Shown: one piece after another, positions 1 through 10,700 of the stretch
How the letters are laid out: every line of letters starts with the position of its first letter
Numbering within the stretch: the first letter of the stretch is position 1
NCBI RefSeq assembly: GCF_000006565.2
Contig: NC_031468.1
Span: forward strand, 868,001 to 932,000
Direction of reading: 5' to 3'
Length of the DNA stretch: 64,000 nucleotides
DNA from: Toxoplasma gondii ME49
Lineage: Eukaryota > Apicomplexa > Conoidasida > Eucoccidiorida > Sarcocystidae
Position numbers and translations under genes: made by a program
Notes under the pieces: model-generated
What the model was told of the DNA's origin: nothing
What the model saw: only the letters and a program-made list of their open reading frames with translations
Database searches by the model: none

Positions 1-519
1 CCGGCGAAAGTGCAACATGGTCCGCGTCACCGAGATCGTGTCGTCCTCAGGCATTCTCGACGTTCTGCGGTGTCTCGGCTTCAGGTGCGCACAATCACGT
101 ACATTCTCGTCCGTGTCACAGGCTAGCAGGCGACATCCGCGAACTGAGATTTATTCACAGACTGCTTCCGGCGCGCATGCGTCTGCACAGCCTCTGTTTG
201 GAACACTGTCGCACTTCGCGCACTCAAAGACATACACACAGAGACAGCGGTGTAGTGCATGCACACACAAACTCCGCGTCTTCCCAGAAATGCACCGGCA
301 TACGCATGCAACATGCGTGGCTTTTCTACACACAAACTCACATGTCTACAAGGGAGACTAACGCACCTAATCACATGCGCGCAGTCTGTTTATCCGCGGA
401 TGAGTTTCCCCTTTCTGCGTTTCAGGCAGATCACTCAAGTGTTTGTGAAGGCTCGAGTGTATCTTAGTAAAGTGGGGACGCCGAACAGCGCCATACTTCT
501 CGTTCAGCGTCATTATTCG
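1..519 (+). CDS. 3'-ward part of an unrecognised gene entering from the left edge (two exons)
   Basis: Two exons fit together in phase. The first is open from the left edge through an ATG at 17 and ends at 84 before a GTGCGC donor. The second is 426-519, preceded by a T-rich TTTCAG acceptor and followed by a GTGAGC donor. The joined reading gives 'LRCLGFRRQITQVFVKARVY' and then about 20 more residues, a plausible folded segment. I do not recognise the family. A third exon beginning near 1521 after TTTTACAG could supply a helical tail ending 'ELLHSSHPRRL' at a stop at 1607-1609, but the phase shows that at least one exon between 520 and 1520 is missing from my model. The ATG at 17 may be internal, because the frame stays open upstream of it. 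What is seen: good splice signals and phase agreement. Inferred: that this is a real gene and not chance. Confidence 0.35.
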
Positions 520-3348
520 GTGAGCGTTAAAAATGGATGATGCATTTCCGAGACACAGGTCGGAACTTGCAAGCCCGGCACCCTGCCGCTGGGTCGTGGA
601 ACTGACTAGGCGCTCTTTCGAGGACTCCAATCTCCGATCTCGAACACCGAGATCGGTGCTTTTTAGTTTCCTGTTCGGTCTTAGTCTTTACCTGGTAGTT
701 TGAGAGTCGTGTGACGGGACTTCTTCTCACACTGTCTCACGAAAACCAATCAGTGTCCTGTTCTTGAGACTGGCTTTTCGCATTTTGGCCTGCTGCCGCA
801 CCATTCTTTCCCGGCGCCGTGCGCATTCCAGGCACTTCCTTTGAGACATCACGCGACGCTTGAGACGGGTCCTGCGCTTACTCGAACGTTGCTGTTTCCG
901 TGTTGGTGTTCTGTGTATCATTCATTTCTCTTTTTAACGAGCGTTGGTGCTGCATCTGGGATTTCGATCACAGGAAACCTCTCAGTTTGCCCTGAATAAA
1001 AATCGAGCTAGCGCTGACGCTGTTCGTTATTTTATGGACACTGAACGGACTGTCTGTCAGGATCCCGAGTACAGCTCGCCTTTGTCGCTTCGCAAACGAG
1101 GTCGCGCAGAGCCTGTCGGCGGCTGGCTGATTGAAGCCAAAGCACGCTGTGAGGGAGACGGGCCAGTCGCAGCGACGACCGACTTTAATCTGTTCAACTA
1201 CGCTGCAAATTTCGGCCCGTATGTCTTTAGCCTCTTGCTCAGAGTAACGAAGAAGGGCTGAAAGAGGCGAAACACGAGCCACAAGCAGACAGCTAAACGG
1301 AGGCGCGGTCTGTGAAGATGGGCGGCATGACGTGGCGAAGGCAGCACAGGAACGAGAAAACAAGGACGAATGCCGATTGGATGATGATCAGGACACTGGA
1401 TTGCAGAAACGGCAGATAGAAAGGACGGCCGCCTGTTTGAGATAACGGGATGAAAGAGAAGGAAAGATAATCTAAAACATGTGTTTGTCACTCCGATCTC
1501 TCGTGAATGTGTGTTTTACAGGCTCCTGAATTTAAGGAGGGTCGAGGATAACGCCCTCGCTGAAGCTGAACGCGAACTTCTCCATTCTTCTCATCCCCGT
1601 CGGCTGTGATTTTTCTGCCGCAACAGTGAACAACTCCGAGACTTTGAACATGCCCTGGGTCTGGGTGTCATTTGACTATCTGCGAGTTGCGACACGGTTG
1701 AATGGCTCGTGTTGCGCACGGTCGGACAGATGGCACAGGGACGTGCTTTCTCATGTGTTCTCGTCATGTTTATCTTTTCAAGCAGGGACCTCTCAGCAAT
1801 CCGACCGAAGTTCCTCCTCTGGGACTTTCTCACCTTCCCTGCGTGTCAGTACTTTGCTCTGTCTGTGTGTTTCGTCTCTAAACTTCTGCGAGGTAGGACA
1901 CGAGTCGTCAGCTCAGCTAAGAGACTTGCTGTTCTCTCGGCAGCGGAGAGATATTCTTTTTTGCCTCTCGATAGACGGTAGTAGCCTACCTTCCACGCTC
2001 CTGCGGCGCAGCCAGGGCCTGGTCGCGATCAGGCGCGGGTGCTGTTTACGAGTGACCTCTTCATCCAGGAGCCTGGCGGACGTGAATATCATGAGGCAGT
2101 ATCAGGTGGACACTGCTGTAAATGTGTATTGCCAGATAGAGATGGCGGAACAAGAGCAGCCCAGTTGGCCGTACACGCCTACACAGATGAAGACAAGAAC
2201 CCCTAACCATATGTATGTGTATAGCTGCCTTAGAACCCCTAACCATATATATGTGTATAGCTGCCTTAACTAGACGCACAGAATCATGGAGAGTCTGTTG
2301 AGGTCACCGAGGTTTGGCGGAGTTAGCTGAAGTGTCTCCAGGTATCTTGTGTTACCGGTGGCAGAGAGTCGGCTTCTGATGCTGCAACTTTGTTTGTGGT
2401 AGCCAGCTGTCACAGGTGAACCACGTGATATCCACGCATGCGTTTATGTCACAAGGTATTCCGTTGATAGTTATCAGAATTGTAAACGATTCGGATGCAG
2501 AAACGATCCACGAAGGTGCCCAAGTAGCATCGATACTTCCCATCGAAAACGACAGTGCTTTACCGTCTTTTCAACCATCACATCACTTTCTGAGTGCTCA
2601 TGTTCCGATAGGAGCCGTGAGAGATACTGGGACTGATGCTCGCACGTATCGCGATTTTTCGACCACGGAAAAGACGTCTCGAGCTGCGGCCAACCGAGAA
2701 ACTTGGTAGAAAGGAGCGCAACAGGGGCATGGAGGTGGAGTGAGAGGGAGGGAGCAGGTAATTTGGGCGAACCAAGAGAGGAAGGGCACAACAGCAACAC
2801 TACAGAGAAACAGAACAACAACACAGGAAGCCCAGAAGTAGGGGAATACAGGAGACAGCAGCCGACCACACACCCCGTTCTTCTGTGCTGCTGCAGACAC
2901 ACACGCACACCACACAGCAATACATACATACACGTGTACGCTGCCTATTCTATGTGTCCCGGCATTCTAAGAGATCTCAGAAATATCAAAGAAGTGAAAA
3001 GGAGACAAGGACGGTAACTAGAGGAAGGCGCATCACTTGGGATGCCCGAAACCGAAATGGAACGATCGATACACAGAGAGCAAAAAACTTGGGCAACTGC
3101 CCAGCGGGCAAGACACGCCAGCCTCCCCGTTGCACGTTGCACAAACCCCGTATGTTGACCGCGCTCTCTCGCGCAGAACGATCTTCCTCACAAGTTCGTC
3201 TTTATCGTCTGCTCCGTTTGTTTCTGGCATGTGATTATTGCCTCGCTGGCGATGCAAAGTGGACTTGGCAAGTTTCGCTCTTGAATAATAAAGGAGTTAT
3301 CGCTTCCTTTGACTCTGGTCTTTCTCCCTCTGCCCCGTAACTGACACA
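520..3348. other. Intron/3' end of the left-edge gene, then upstream region of the FKBP/TPR gene; no supported gene
   Basis: No open frame here shows a recognisable family. The left part probably holds the last intron(s), a possible last exon near 1521-1609 and the 3' untranslated end of the left-edge gene. The right part should contain the promoter and leader of the gene starting at 3349. The only structured element I see is a 36-base tandem duplication at 2197-2268. Open frames on either strand (for example a very basic one on the minus strand at 727-921) have no homology that I can name. Confidence 0.4.
2197..2268. repeat. Two-copy 36-base tandem direct repeat
   Basis: Units 2197-2232 and 2233-2268 abut exactly and differ at a single base (ATATGTATG in the first, ATATATATG in the second). 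Each starts GAACCCCTAACC and ends TAGCTGCCTTA. It lies between two genes, so it is either in the 3' region of the left-edge gene or far upstream of the FKBP/TPR gene. Near-identity indicates a recent duplication; a two-copy array of this length is a good candidate for variation between strains. Confidence 0.9.
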
Positions 3349-6300
3349 ATGGATCACGAGAGGGTCTCTGGTCTGCGTTCTCATCCTGCGCTGTCGGTAT
3401 CGCTCCCTCATTGTGTCCCGCCCTGCTTGCCATCTTGTCTCCGTCCTCTCTCATCTTCTACAACGCCGTCATCGTCCTCGACGTCTTCGTCCGGGGCGCC
3501 TAACGACGCTGAGGACCTTGAAGATGTGTGTGGTGATCGCTCCGTCCTTTTGCTGCACCTCTCTCGTGCAGAGAAGACGAGCGGATTGCCGTCGAGTCCT
3601 GCACATCATGGTCATTTTCCTAATCCTTTCCTCGCTCAAACACCCTTCTTTGGGAACCTCGGCTGCGTCTCCGCTGTTGTTTGGGCGATTGGCGACGAAC
3701 CACCAGAGTTGACACCAGAAGCCCTTAGGTTGCACAAGCCTCCGGAAAGTGAGATTTAGAAACGGCATACTGGGGACGAAATAACGGCTTGACGCGCGCC
3801 ACCGTTCCTCTGTTTGGCTTTTTTCCCTGTTTTCCGTCCACAGCACCCGTCCCTATACGGTTGTTTTCTATCTGTTTCCGAGCCGTCTGATCTGACAGTG
3901 AGTCGTCAGCCCAAAGTGCTGCGTTTGCGTTTACTTCGTCTTCTGGTCTTGCGGTTTTCACTTGGTTCTTGTGATCTTCTTTCTCTTTCTGCCACCCGCC
4001 TTTCCGTTGACGTGCATCCATAACTTCGTGAGAGCCTTATCTCGGCTAGGGCTGTCGCATTCTTCCCTGCTTCTGCCGCGCGGTTGTTGCGTGTGGCGTG
4101 TCAGGCGCGGTAGAACGACTCTTTTTGGTCCGTTTTCCTTTTGCAGCTCCGGAATTTCTCATCACCAAGCGTCTTGTGCGCATCGGCGGAAGCGAAATTC
4201 CCCCAGGCGTGAGTGACGCTCTGCTGCGCATGACGCCAGGTACGCAACGGTTCCTAAAGGGGACATGACGCTGTTCTACGTAGCTTGCTTTCTAAATGCT
4301 TCTTTGCCACAAAGCTCGACCCTACATGGGCTTGCATGCATATACGGAGATACATATATGTGTATATATATGTTCATATATATTGGGCGCGTGACTGCAC
4401 TGAGGTGTGTGCGGAGCCATATATGGACATGAGCACGTGAATGTGCACATGCATCGAGAGAGACTGTTTGACACAGGGGGATGAGTAGGCGAAGCAGGCG
4501 GGCAGGCATCTCAGTCTTATACTGAAATGGCTGTGACGGGCGTTCGAAAGGCGTGTGGAATGGTTCGTCTGTCTGTTTTTCAGGCGATCTTGTTCGGGTG
4601 TTCATTCATCCCGACAAGGGGTTCAAGGATGTGTATCCGAGAACGCTTCGGCAAGCAGTAACCGAAGACGACTTTTTTCTTGCCGACATCTGTCTCCACT
4701 ATTGGACTCTCTTCGAGAACCTCACCCCATCCCCTTTGCTTGCTTCGTGTCCTCTCAACCAGGCGCTTCCTTGGGCGTCGCCACCTCCGCTTGCGCGATT
4801 TGCATCCTCTCCGGGATCGTCTCAACTCTGCCGTTCTTCCCCTTCTTCAACAGCCCCCGTCAGGGAAGCCGGCGAGAATCCGGGGGAAGCAGGGACAGAG
4901 CAGCACCGAGTAAAAAGCGGAGACAACGAGGAAGGAGGGAAAGAAGCTGGGGTGGACATATATCCGAAGAACTTGGTCCTTTTTTTTGCCTACGACCGAT
5001 TGAAACGGGACAATTGCAAGACGAACATCTGGCGAGATGCGGCATCGAACATTTCGTTCTCTTATCACACCTTCACTGGGCCTTCTGCAACAGACTCCCT
5101 CGACCTCGCGCGTGTTCAGGTTGCGTATGCTCTTCCGCGTCCTCATAGCCGGTCTTCATCTTGTTCGCCTTCACCTCCTCCCTCGCCGGCTCCCGCTACT
5201 GCTCCTCGCCACCCTGACGCCACCAGCCCTGGACGCACATCTCCTGTTTCGTCTCCACCCTCTTCAACCCGGTCTCCTGCCTTGTTTCATGCGTCTGCAA
5301 CAACCTTGGAAGAAGACGAAACCACCCCAGAAGTGTTTGAGTTTCTCCTCGACGAAGAGGAAGCCCCTTACCGCGGGATTGAAATCCTCGTCAGGAGCCT
5401 GCGCGTTGGTCAAGCCGGAGACGCTTGGCTCTCTGGTCAGTTTGCTGAACCCGGGGAAATGGCGGGGAACGGACAGAAGGAAGGGAGAGCGAGCAACTGC
5501 GAGGGAGAAAGGAGCGAAATTGCTGGAGACGAGGGAGTGAGGAGGGCAGAAGATCAACAAGGAGACAGAGACAGAGCACGGGAAGTGAGTGAGAAAGATG
5601 GTCAAGAACGAGAAACGACAGCTGCTGGGCAGCACGGAGAAGCTGCTGTGGACCACCGAAACCAGGAAGCAGGGTACGCCGAAAAGAGTGGCGACAAAGC
5701 TGGATCTTCCTGTGCAGAACAGTCTACAACGAAGAAGCGCGTAGGCAAAGCTGCATATGACACAGACCAGGAAAAACTCCCTCATTTGTCCGCTGCGAGC
5801 GGTGGACCATCAACAGCCGGCTGTCCGGTGCAGATCGCCCCGGGAGAAAAACGAGCACACAAACAGGAAGACGACGCTGAGTCACATGGGTGTAACGCCA
5901 GTGAACGACAGGGTGAAGATGAAGAAGAAACTGGAAAAACAACGGACGATGCTGAAGCGCAAAAATCAACAGATGGCTCTCCTCAATGCTGTCGACTTCT
6001 CCGAGGCTTTGTGGTGCGAGGCGTCTATCCACTCCCCGAGCCTCACCACCTGGCCACGCCAGAAAAGAAAATTTCGATGGCGAAATTCATTCGTGAAAAC
6101 GGAAATGGCTGGTTTAGAAAACGCGATTTTCCGCGCGCTCTCCGAAGATACCTCATGGTACGCTCAAGGGATATTACTATATTGTCGTCGCTGCTATATT
6201 TGTACGCAGGCACATTCAAAAATACAGACACATACTTGTAAACACTGAAACTTCCGGTGGATATGTTGGCAGTGAGTTGGATCCCCATTTGTGAACGAAG

Positions 6301-7132
6301 AAAGTGAGTCACCAGAAATATTCACTAGTTTCCGAGCTGGCACAGGCGTAGGACGAGCAGGCAATTACATAAATGTCTGGGAATGAGCGCCGATTCATCC
6401 GAGTGTGTATCTTCGTGGTGACTATCGGTATAGACCAGAACAGAAACACTTACATAGCTCGACAAACATGAAACGCACCAAAGTAAGGACACTTCTTAGT
6501 TGTGCAACTGATAATATGCATGACCGCCCAGAACTATATATCTTTGAGGTTTGACTTGCTTGTTATTCAGAGCGAGAAGTACCTTGAATATCTTGGGGGA
6601 GCAGCTTCACACCGCGACACGCTGAGGGCGCGCCCTGATCTTCACGCGGTGCGCTTGAATGCCGCGCAGTGTTACATTGAGCTCAGCAATTTCGATCAGG
6701 CCAGAACATTTTGCGAAAAGGTAGGCAGTAATAAGAACGAAACATCTAATGGAAAGTCACGTGCTGACGACATTCCCAGTGAAAATGTCGCATGCCACAG
6801 TCCTTTATGTGACTCACCCCCGTTTTCTGCTGTACCCCACTGGTTGGCGGTTCCGTACACGCTTGTGCATTGTGTCTTAGGTCCTCAAGGAGGATCCCGT
6901 AAATGTCAAAGGTCTGTGGCGGCTCTCTGTCGCATTAGCAGGACAGGAAGACTATTTGGAAGCCGAGAAGATTGCTCGTCAGGCTCTTACTGTCCAACCT
7001 CAGAGCTCGGAGATACTGCAGTGGCTCAAGTGCTTGAAGAGACGAGGAAAAGTACAAGACGAACGGCTGCTTGGGGGTTTCAAAGGCATCTTCTGTTCGT
7101 CCGAGAAAGGTGAAATAGAGGCAACCAACTAG
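3349..7132 (+). CDS. FKBP-like / TPR domain protein (immunophilin co-chaperone type)
   Basis: Five exons join in phase: 3349-3748, 4147-4239, 4584-6157, 6571-6720, 6881-7132, encoding 822 residues. The C-terminus (about 660-800) has the three-TPR arrangement of FKBP51/52 and AIP proteins: 'GNGWFRKRDFPRALRRYL', then 'RLNAAQCYIELSNFDQARTF', then 'VLKEDPVNVKGLWRLSVALA'. In that family this clamp binds the C-terminal EEVD tail of Hsp90/Hsp70. Upstream are pieces of an FKBP-like fold: 'LVRIGGSEIPPG' with 'GDLVRVFIHPDKGF' (about 143-180) and 'RGIEILVRSLRVGQAGDAW' further on, separated by long Ser/Pro- and Glu/Lys-rich inserts. Peptidyl-prolyl isomerase activity is doubtful because I cannot line up the usual aromatic pocket. 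The start is the first in-frame ATG (context CACAATGG) of the first exon. The gene converges on DXS. The TPR part is confident, the FKBP-like part less so. Confidence 0.82.
4333..4445. repeat. Alternating purine-pyrimidine (TA/TG-rich) tract inside an intron
   Basis: Within the second intron of the FKBP/TPR gene (4240-4583) a run of TATATG, GTATATATATG and CATATATATT segments is followed by GTGCACATGCATC. It is simple-sequence DNA with no coding potential. It is similar in texture to the tract in the RecG-like gene near 33.8-33.92 kb. Confidence 0.6.
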
Positions 7133-7712
7133 GCGTAAGACTCCGCCATGTCCCTTTCGCCAAGTCCCTAATGAAAGCCTGAACTTTTGCTGTTACTGAG
7201 AGGAAGTGTGACAAAGCGCTTGTTTGAGCGTGCCATGATATGGAGACATTTTTTGAGAAAGAGAGGAACACATGTGATGTTCGTGCAGTTGGTGCTGGTC
7301 TCACAGTCTGGTAATTAGGATGCTTAAGGTCCTACTACTGGAGCCGAGTTACGGCCACTGCACCGGTTCAAACCAACGCCATTTAACACTGATAGGCTGT
7401 GTTGACCGTTTAATACTCTTCACAGCTTATCTGTTCCTGCGTTTTGCGAATGAGGATTGTATGAGGACAGCTGAAGCTAGACTCCTGGCAACGTGCACGA
7501 ATGTCGCGCGCTCTCGTGTAACCAACTAAAACAGATTCGCTTGTCAAAAATTAATTCGAGTAACGCGTATTGAAATGCACGTGAATTTGAACAAATGAAT
7601 CACAAACATCTCGACGACTCGTGCCAAGGCATACCGACATCCCTTCGTTATAATACAACAGCAAATCGTCCTGGAAAAACTCGCAACCCACCCACTGACC
7701 AAATATCTTTCA
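7133..7712. other. Convergent intergenic region between FKBP/TPR gene and DXS
   Basis: About 580 bases separate the stop codons of two genes that point at each other, so it should contain both 3' untranslated regions and polyadenylation sites. I see no supported gene, repeat or RNA in it. Confidence 0.6.
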
Positions 7713-10700
7713 TCACGGGGAGGAAGCCGAAAAGCCAGAAGAGGGAGATAAAGACGACAAAGGAAAACAAACGGAACGAACGGCTGCCACAAAATGGTTT
7801 GCAGTTAGCCCGGCGTCCTCGTACTGCTGCTGAGGCGTCCCAGCTTCCATGAATCGGTGGGGCATTGTTAGCGATCGAACCTGCGGCGCATTCAGGAAGA
7901 AGGCAGCAGAACCTGGTCATAGAGAAGGGTGCTACAGGCAGCGCCCACAACTGAGGCCACAGATGTGCATGCACGATAAAACGATATTTCACCATTGGTT
8001 CCTAGAAAGGAGTTCGCATTTACCTTGAGTTTTCCGGAGTCGAGGAGTCCTTCATCAGACAAGGCCTGTAGAACGTGCGAGCCAAAACCTCCGATGGATC
8101 CTTCCTCGACAACAAGAAGAACCTCGTGATTTTTAGCGAGGGAGCGAAGTAGGTTGCGATCAAGGGGAGCGAGGAACCTTGCGTCTGCGACGGTGACTCC
8201 AACTTCTTTTTGTGCGATGGATCCATCCTCTCCAGAATATCCCCTGCTGCCTGCACGGTTGCTTTTGTATTCTGCCCTGTCGCGTTGGTCTTCCTTTGCC
8301 GACAGCGCAGGCCGGTCAGATGATACCGTGTCCTGTCGCTCCCCGTTACAAGGAAGAGGCGAATCGGAGAGAGATGAAACACCTTTCTCAAGAATATGAG
8401 CAGCGCGAACAGCGTCAAGAAGGCGTGTTCCAAGAGATAGTATGGCCACCTAGGAAAAAATAGTCAGCAAAACAAAGAAATTTCACGACAGGCGTCAAAA
8501 GCATTCATAGTGTTGTTTCACGAATGTTCAACAGAGTGAAGCACTACGTTCTCTTCATTGTTTAACACGCTGGTATGCTTGAATCTACGTGCTGGAACAC
8601 GAAACTTCGTTTCCTTTCTTCGAAGCTGTTCATGACACTTCGACGAACACGCCAGTTGGCTGTCCGCCTTCTCCTTCCGCGGACAAGCGGGTTTCAATCG
8701 GTTCACCATTCACCCGGCAGAGAGAGGGAAAAGACCTGAGAACGAACATGGGAAAGGGCGGAATTTTGGAAGACACCGGTAGTTGCATCCTGTTGCGCAC
8801 TTCTAGTGAACCACTTACTTTGTGTCTAGCTGCAGGGTCTGCCTCTCTCACAATGCGCCCTTTGCCGATTTCCAATGCTTCGCCTCGCTCCGGCAACTCC
8901 CCAGCAACGGAATGCCTGAATCAACAAGACATGAAATGCATGCTAGACATAACCAGAGACAGAACGAGACAAAAAGGGCGTCTACGACCACTGCCATGTG
9001 AAAACGAAAGAGGAGAGACGTTCTGGAAGAAACAAAAATGCGCACTCGGCTAGTGTGAAAAGGTGGACGCAAGAAGCGTCTAAGCAACAGTAGCGAATCA
9101 GGTCCACCTGTTTTCCGGATACTCCGCGAGATATAGTCGCATGTCTTTGATTTCCACGATCGCTTATTCATGGAGTGTTTGTCGAGGTCAAACGCAGGAA
9201 AGAGTGACAAGACCAGATGCGAAACAACTGAAACTGTACATCTGCACGGTTTCCCACTGTCCCGCGTAATCCCGATCGCCTACAACAAAATACATACTTG
9301 CAGTGACGATCGTTTGTCTTCAAAAAGCTTTTGCACACATGCGCATTTTGCGAAAAGGCAATCCCCGTGACGAGCGTTTCTTGCCTTCTTGAAGGAACTC
9401 GCAGTTCTGCACTGCCGTGCTATGTGCGCACTAAGATGCGTCCGATGCAGTGCCAAGCACTCCAGACGTATCATTTTTTCTTCATTTCCAGGCGCCAAAA
9501 CACTTTTACCACTCACCCAAGGAAGTTGTTAAGGGTATCTACACCGTAGGCAGGTGCTCTGCCGTATCGCACTGCGGAAGGTCCGGCGTCATAACGATAT
9601 GCAGTCTGACAAATCAAACACATCGAGCAGACTCTCTGGACGCTGTGAAATGCTGCAGGCTACTCCTTGTTTTAACTCCACAATGCTGGCAGTTCTTCTC
9701 GTATCACCCATACACCAGGCCCACTGTCTGCTGCATCTTTTCCTTCCCTGCTACCAAGCGTCACTATCACGTGGAGGCAGTTACGCATCTACACACACAA
9801 AGCAGCTTCTGCCAGGCTACGACCTCTAAACGATTTGCCCGCGGTATGGAGAAGGTGCGCAAAGGTGTGTGCCCCGCCAGACTTGTACCTCTCTGAACAG
9901 CATTGCTGCAGTGAGACGTGAAACCGCGTGTCTTCACCAGTTGGCAGAAACATCTATTTTTTGATCGTGTGTCGGTGAGCGTGCATAACAGATACGGAAA
10001 CAGGCCAGTCGCGATGGCACGCCTTCTTGAATTCAGCAGTCACGTATAAAGCTCCAAGGTCGTTCCCCGGCAGCCCACCACGAGGTTCCACTGGGGCAGC
10101 CAAAACACGCACGCATGCCTACGACAATGTGCAGGTATCCTTTTGCTCGATTTTCGTGCCAAGTAGGGGCTTGATCGCTCCGTTCCGCCTCAGAGGTAGT
10201 GGCGTCTGTATGTGGACACATTCGCCGGTGTTCCTTTCGCTCACCTCGACCATATGGAGCAGCTCAAGCTCGTCGCTGGGGGCCATGACGACAAGGTTAG
10301 GAATACAACCTAGGTAGGCGAGATCGAAACTTCCTTGATGCGTGCTACCATCAGGACCGACGTAGCCGGCGCGATCAATCATGAATCTACAGGTGGCGTA
10401 AGCAGAGACAGGGGGCGGACGGAAAGGTCATCGCAGACCACCCGGAAATTCGACCAAAAGGTGCCGCTGAACATCAGTGGCCGCACCTCCGCGGAGGCAG
10501 ATGCAAAATGCACAAAACTGTTCGAACAAAGAAAAATAGCGTGGAAACAATACCGTTCCCGTGCAGGGTGCATCCCCACACAGAGGGTTTACGGCAGACC
10601 ACCATGTGAAGCCTCGATAGCATTACTTCGAATGAGTAGCTTGTTTTGCCATTGCTTGTATTGTTTTCGCTTTAGAGAGGTCCCGTGTGCTCCTCCGGTA

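Noticed and set aside
727..921. 64-codon very basic minus-strand frame resembling a small ribosomal-type protein
   Set aside because: No family match that I can name, no splice partners, and such Arg/Lys-rich frames arise often on this base composition.
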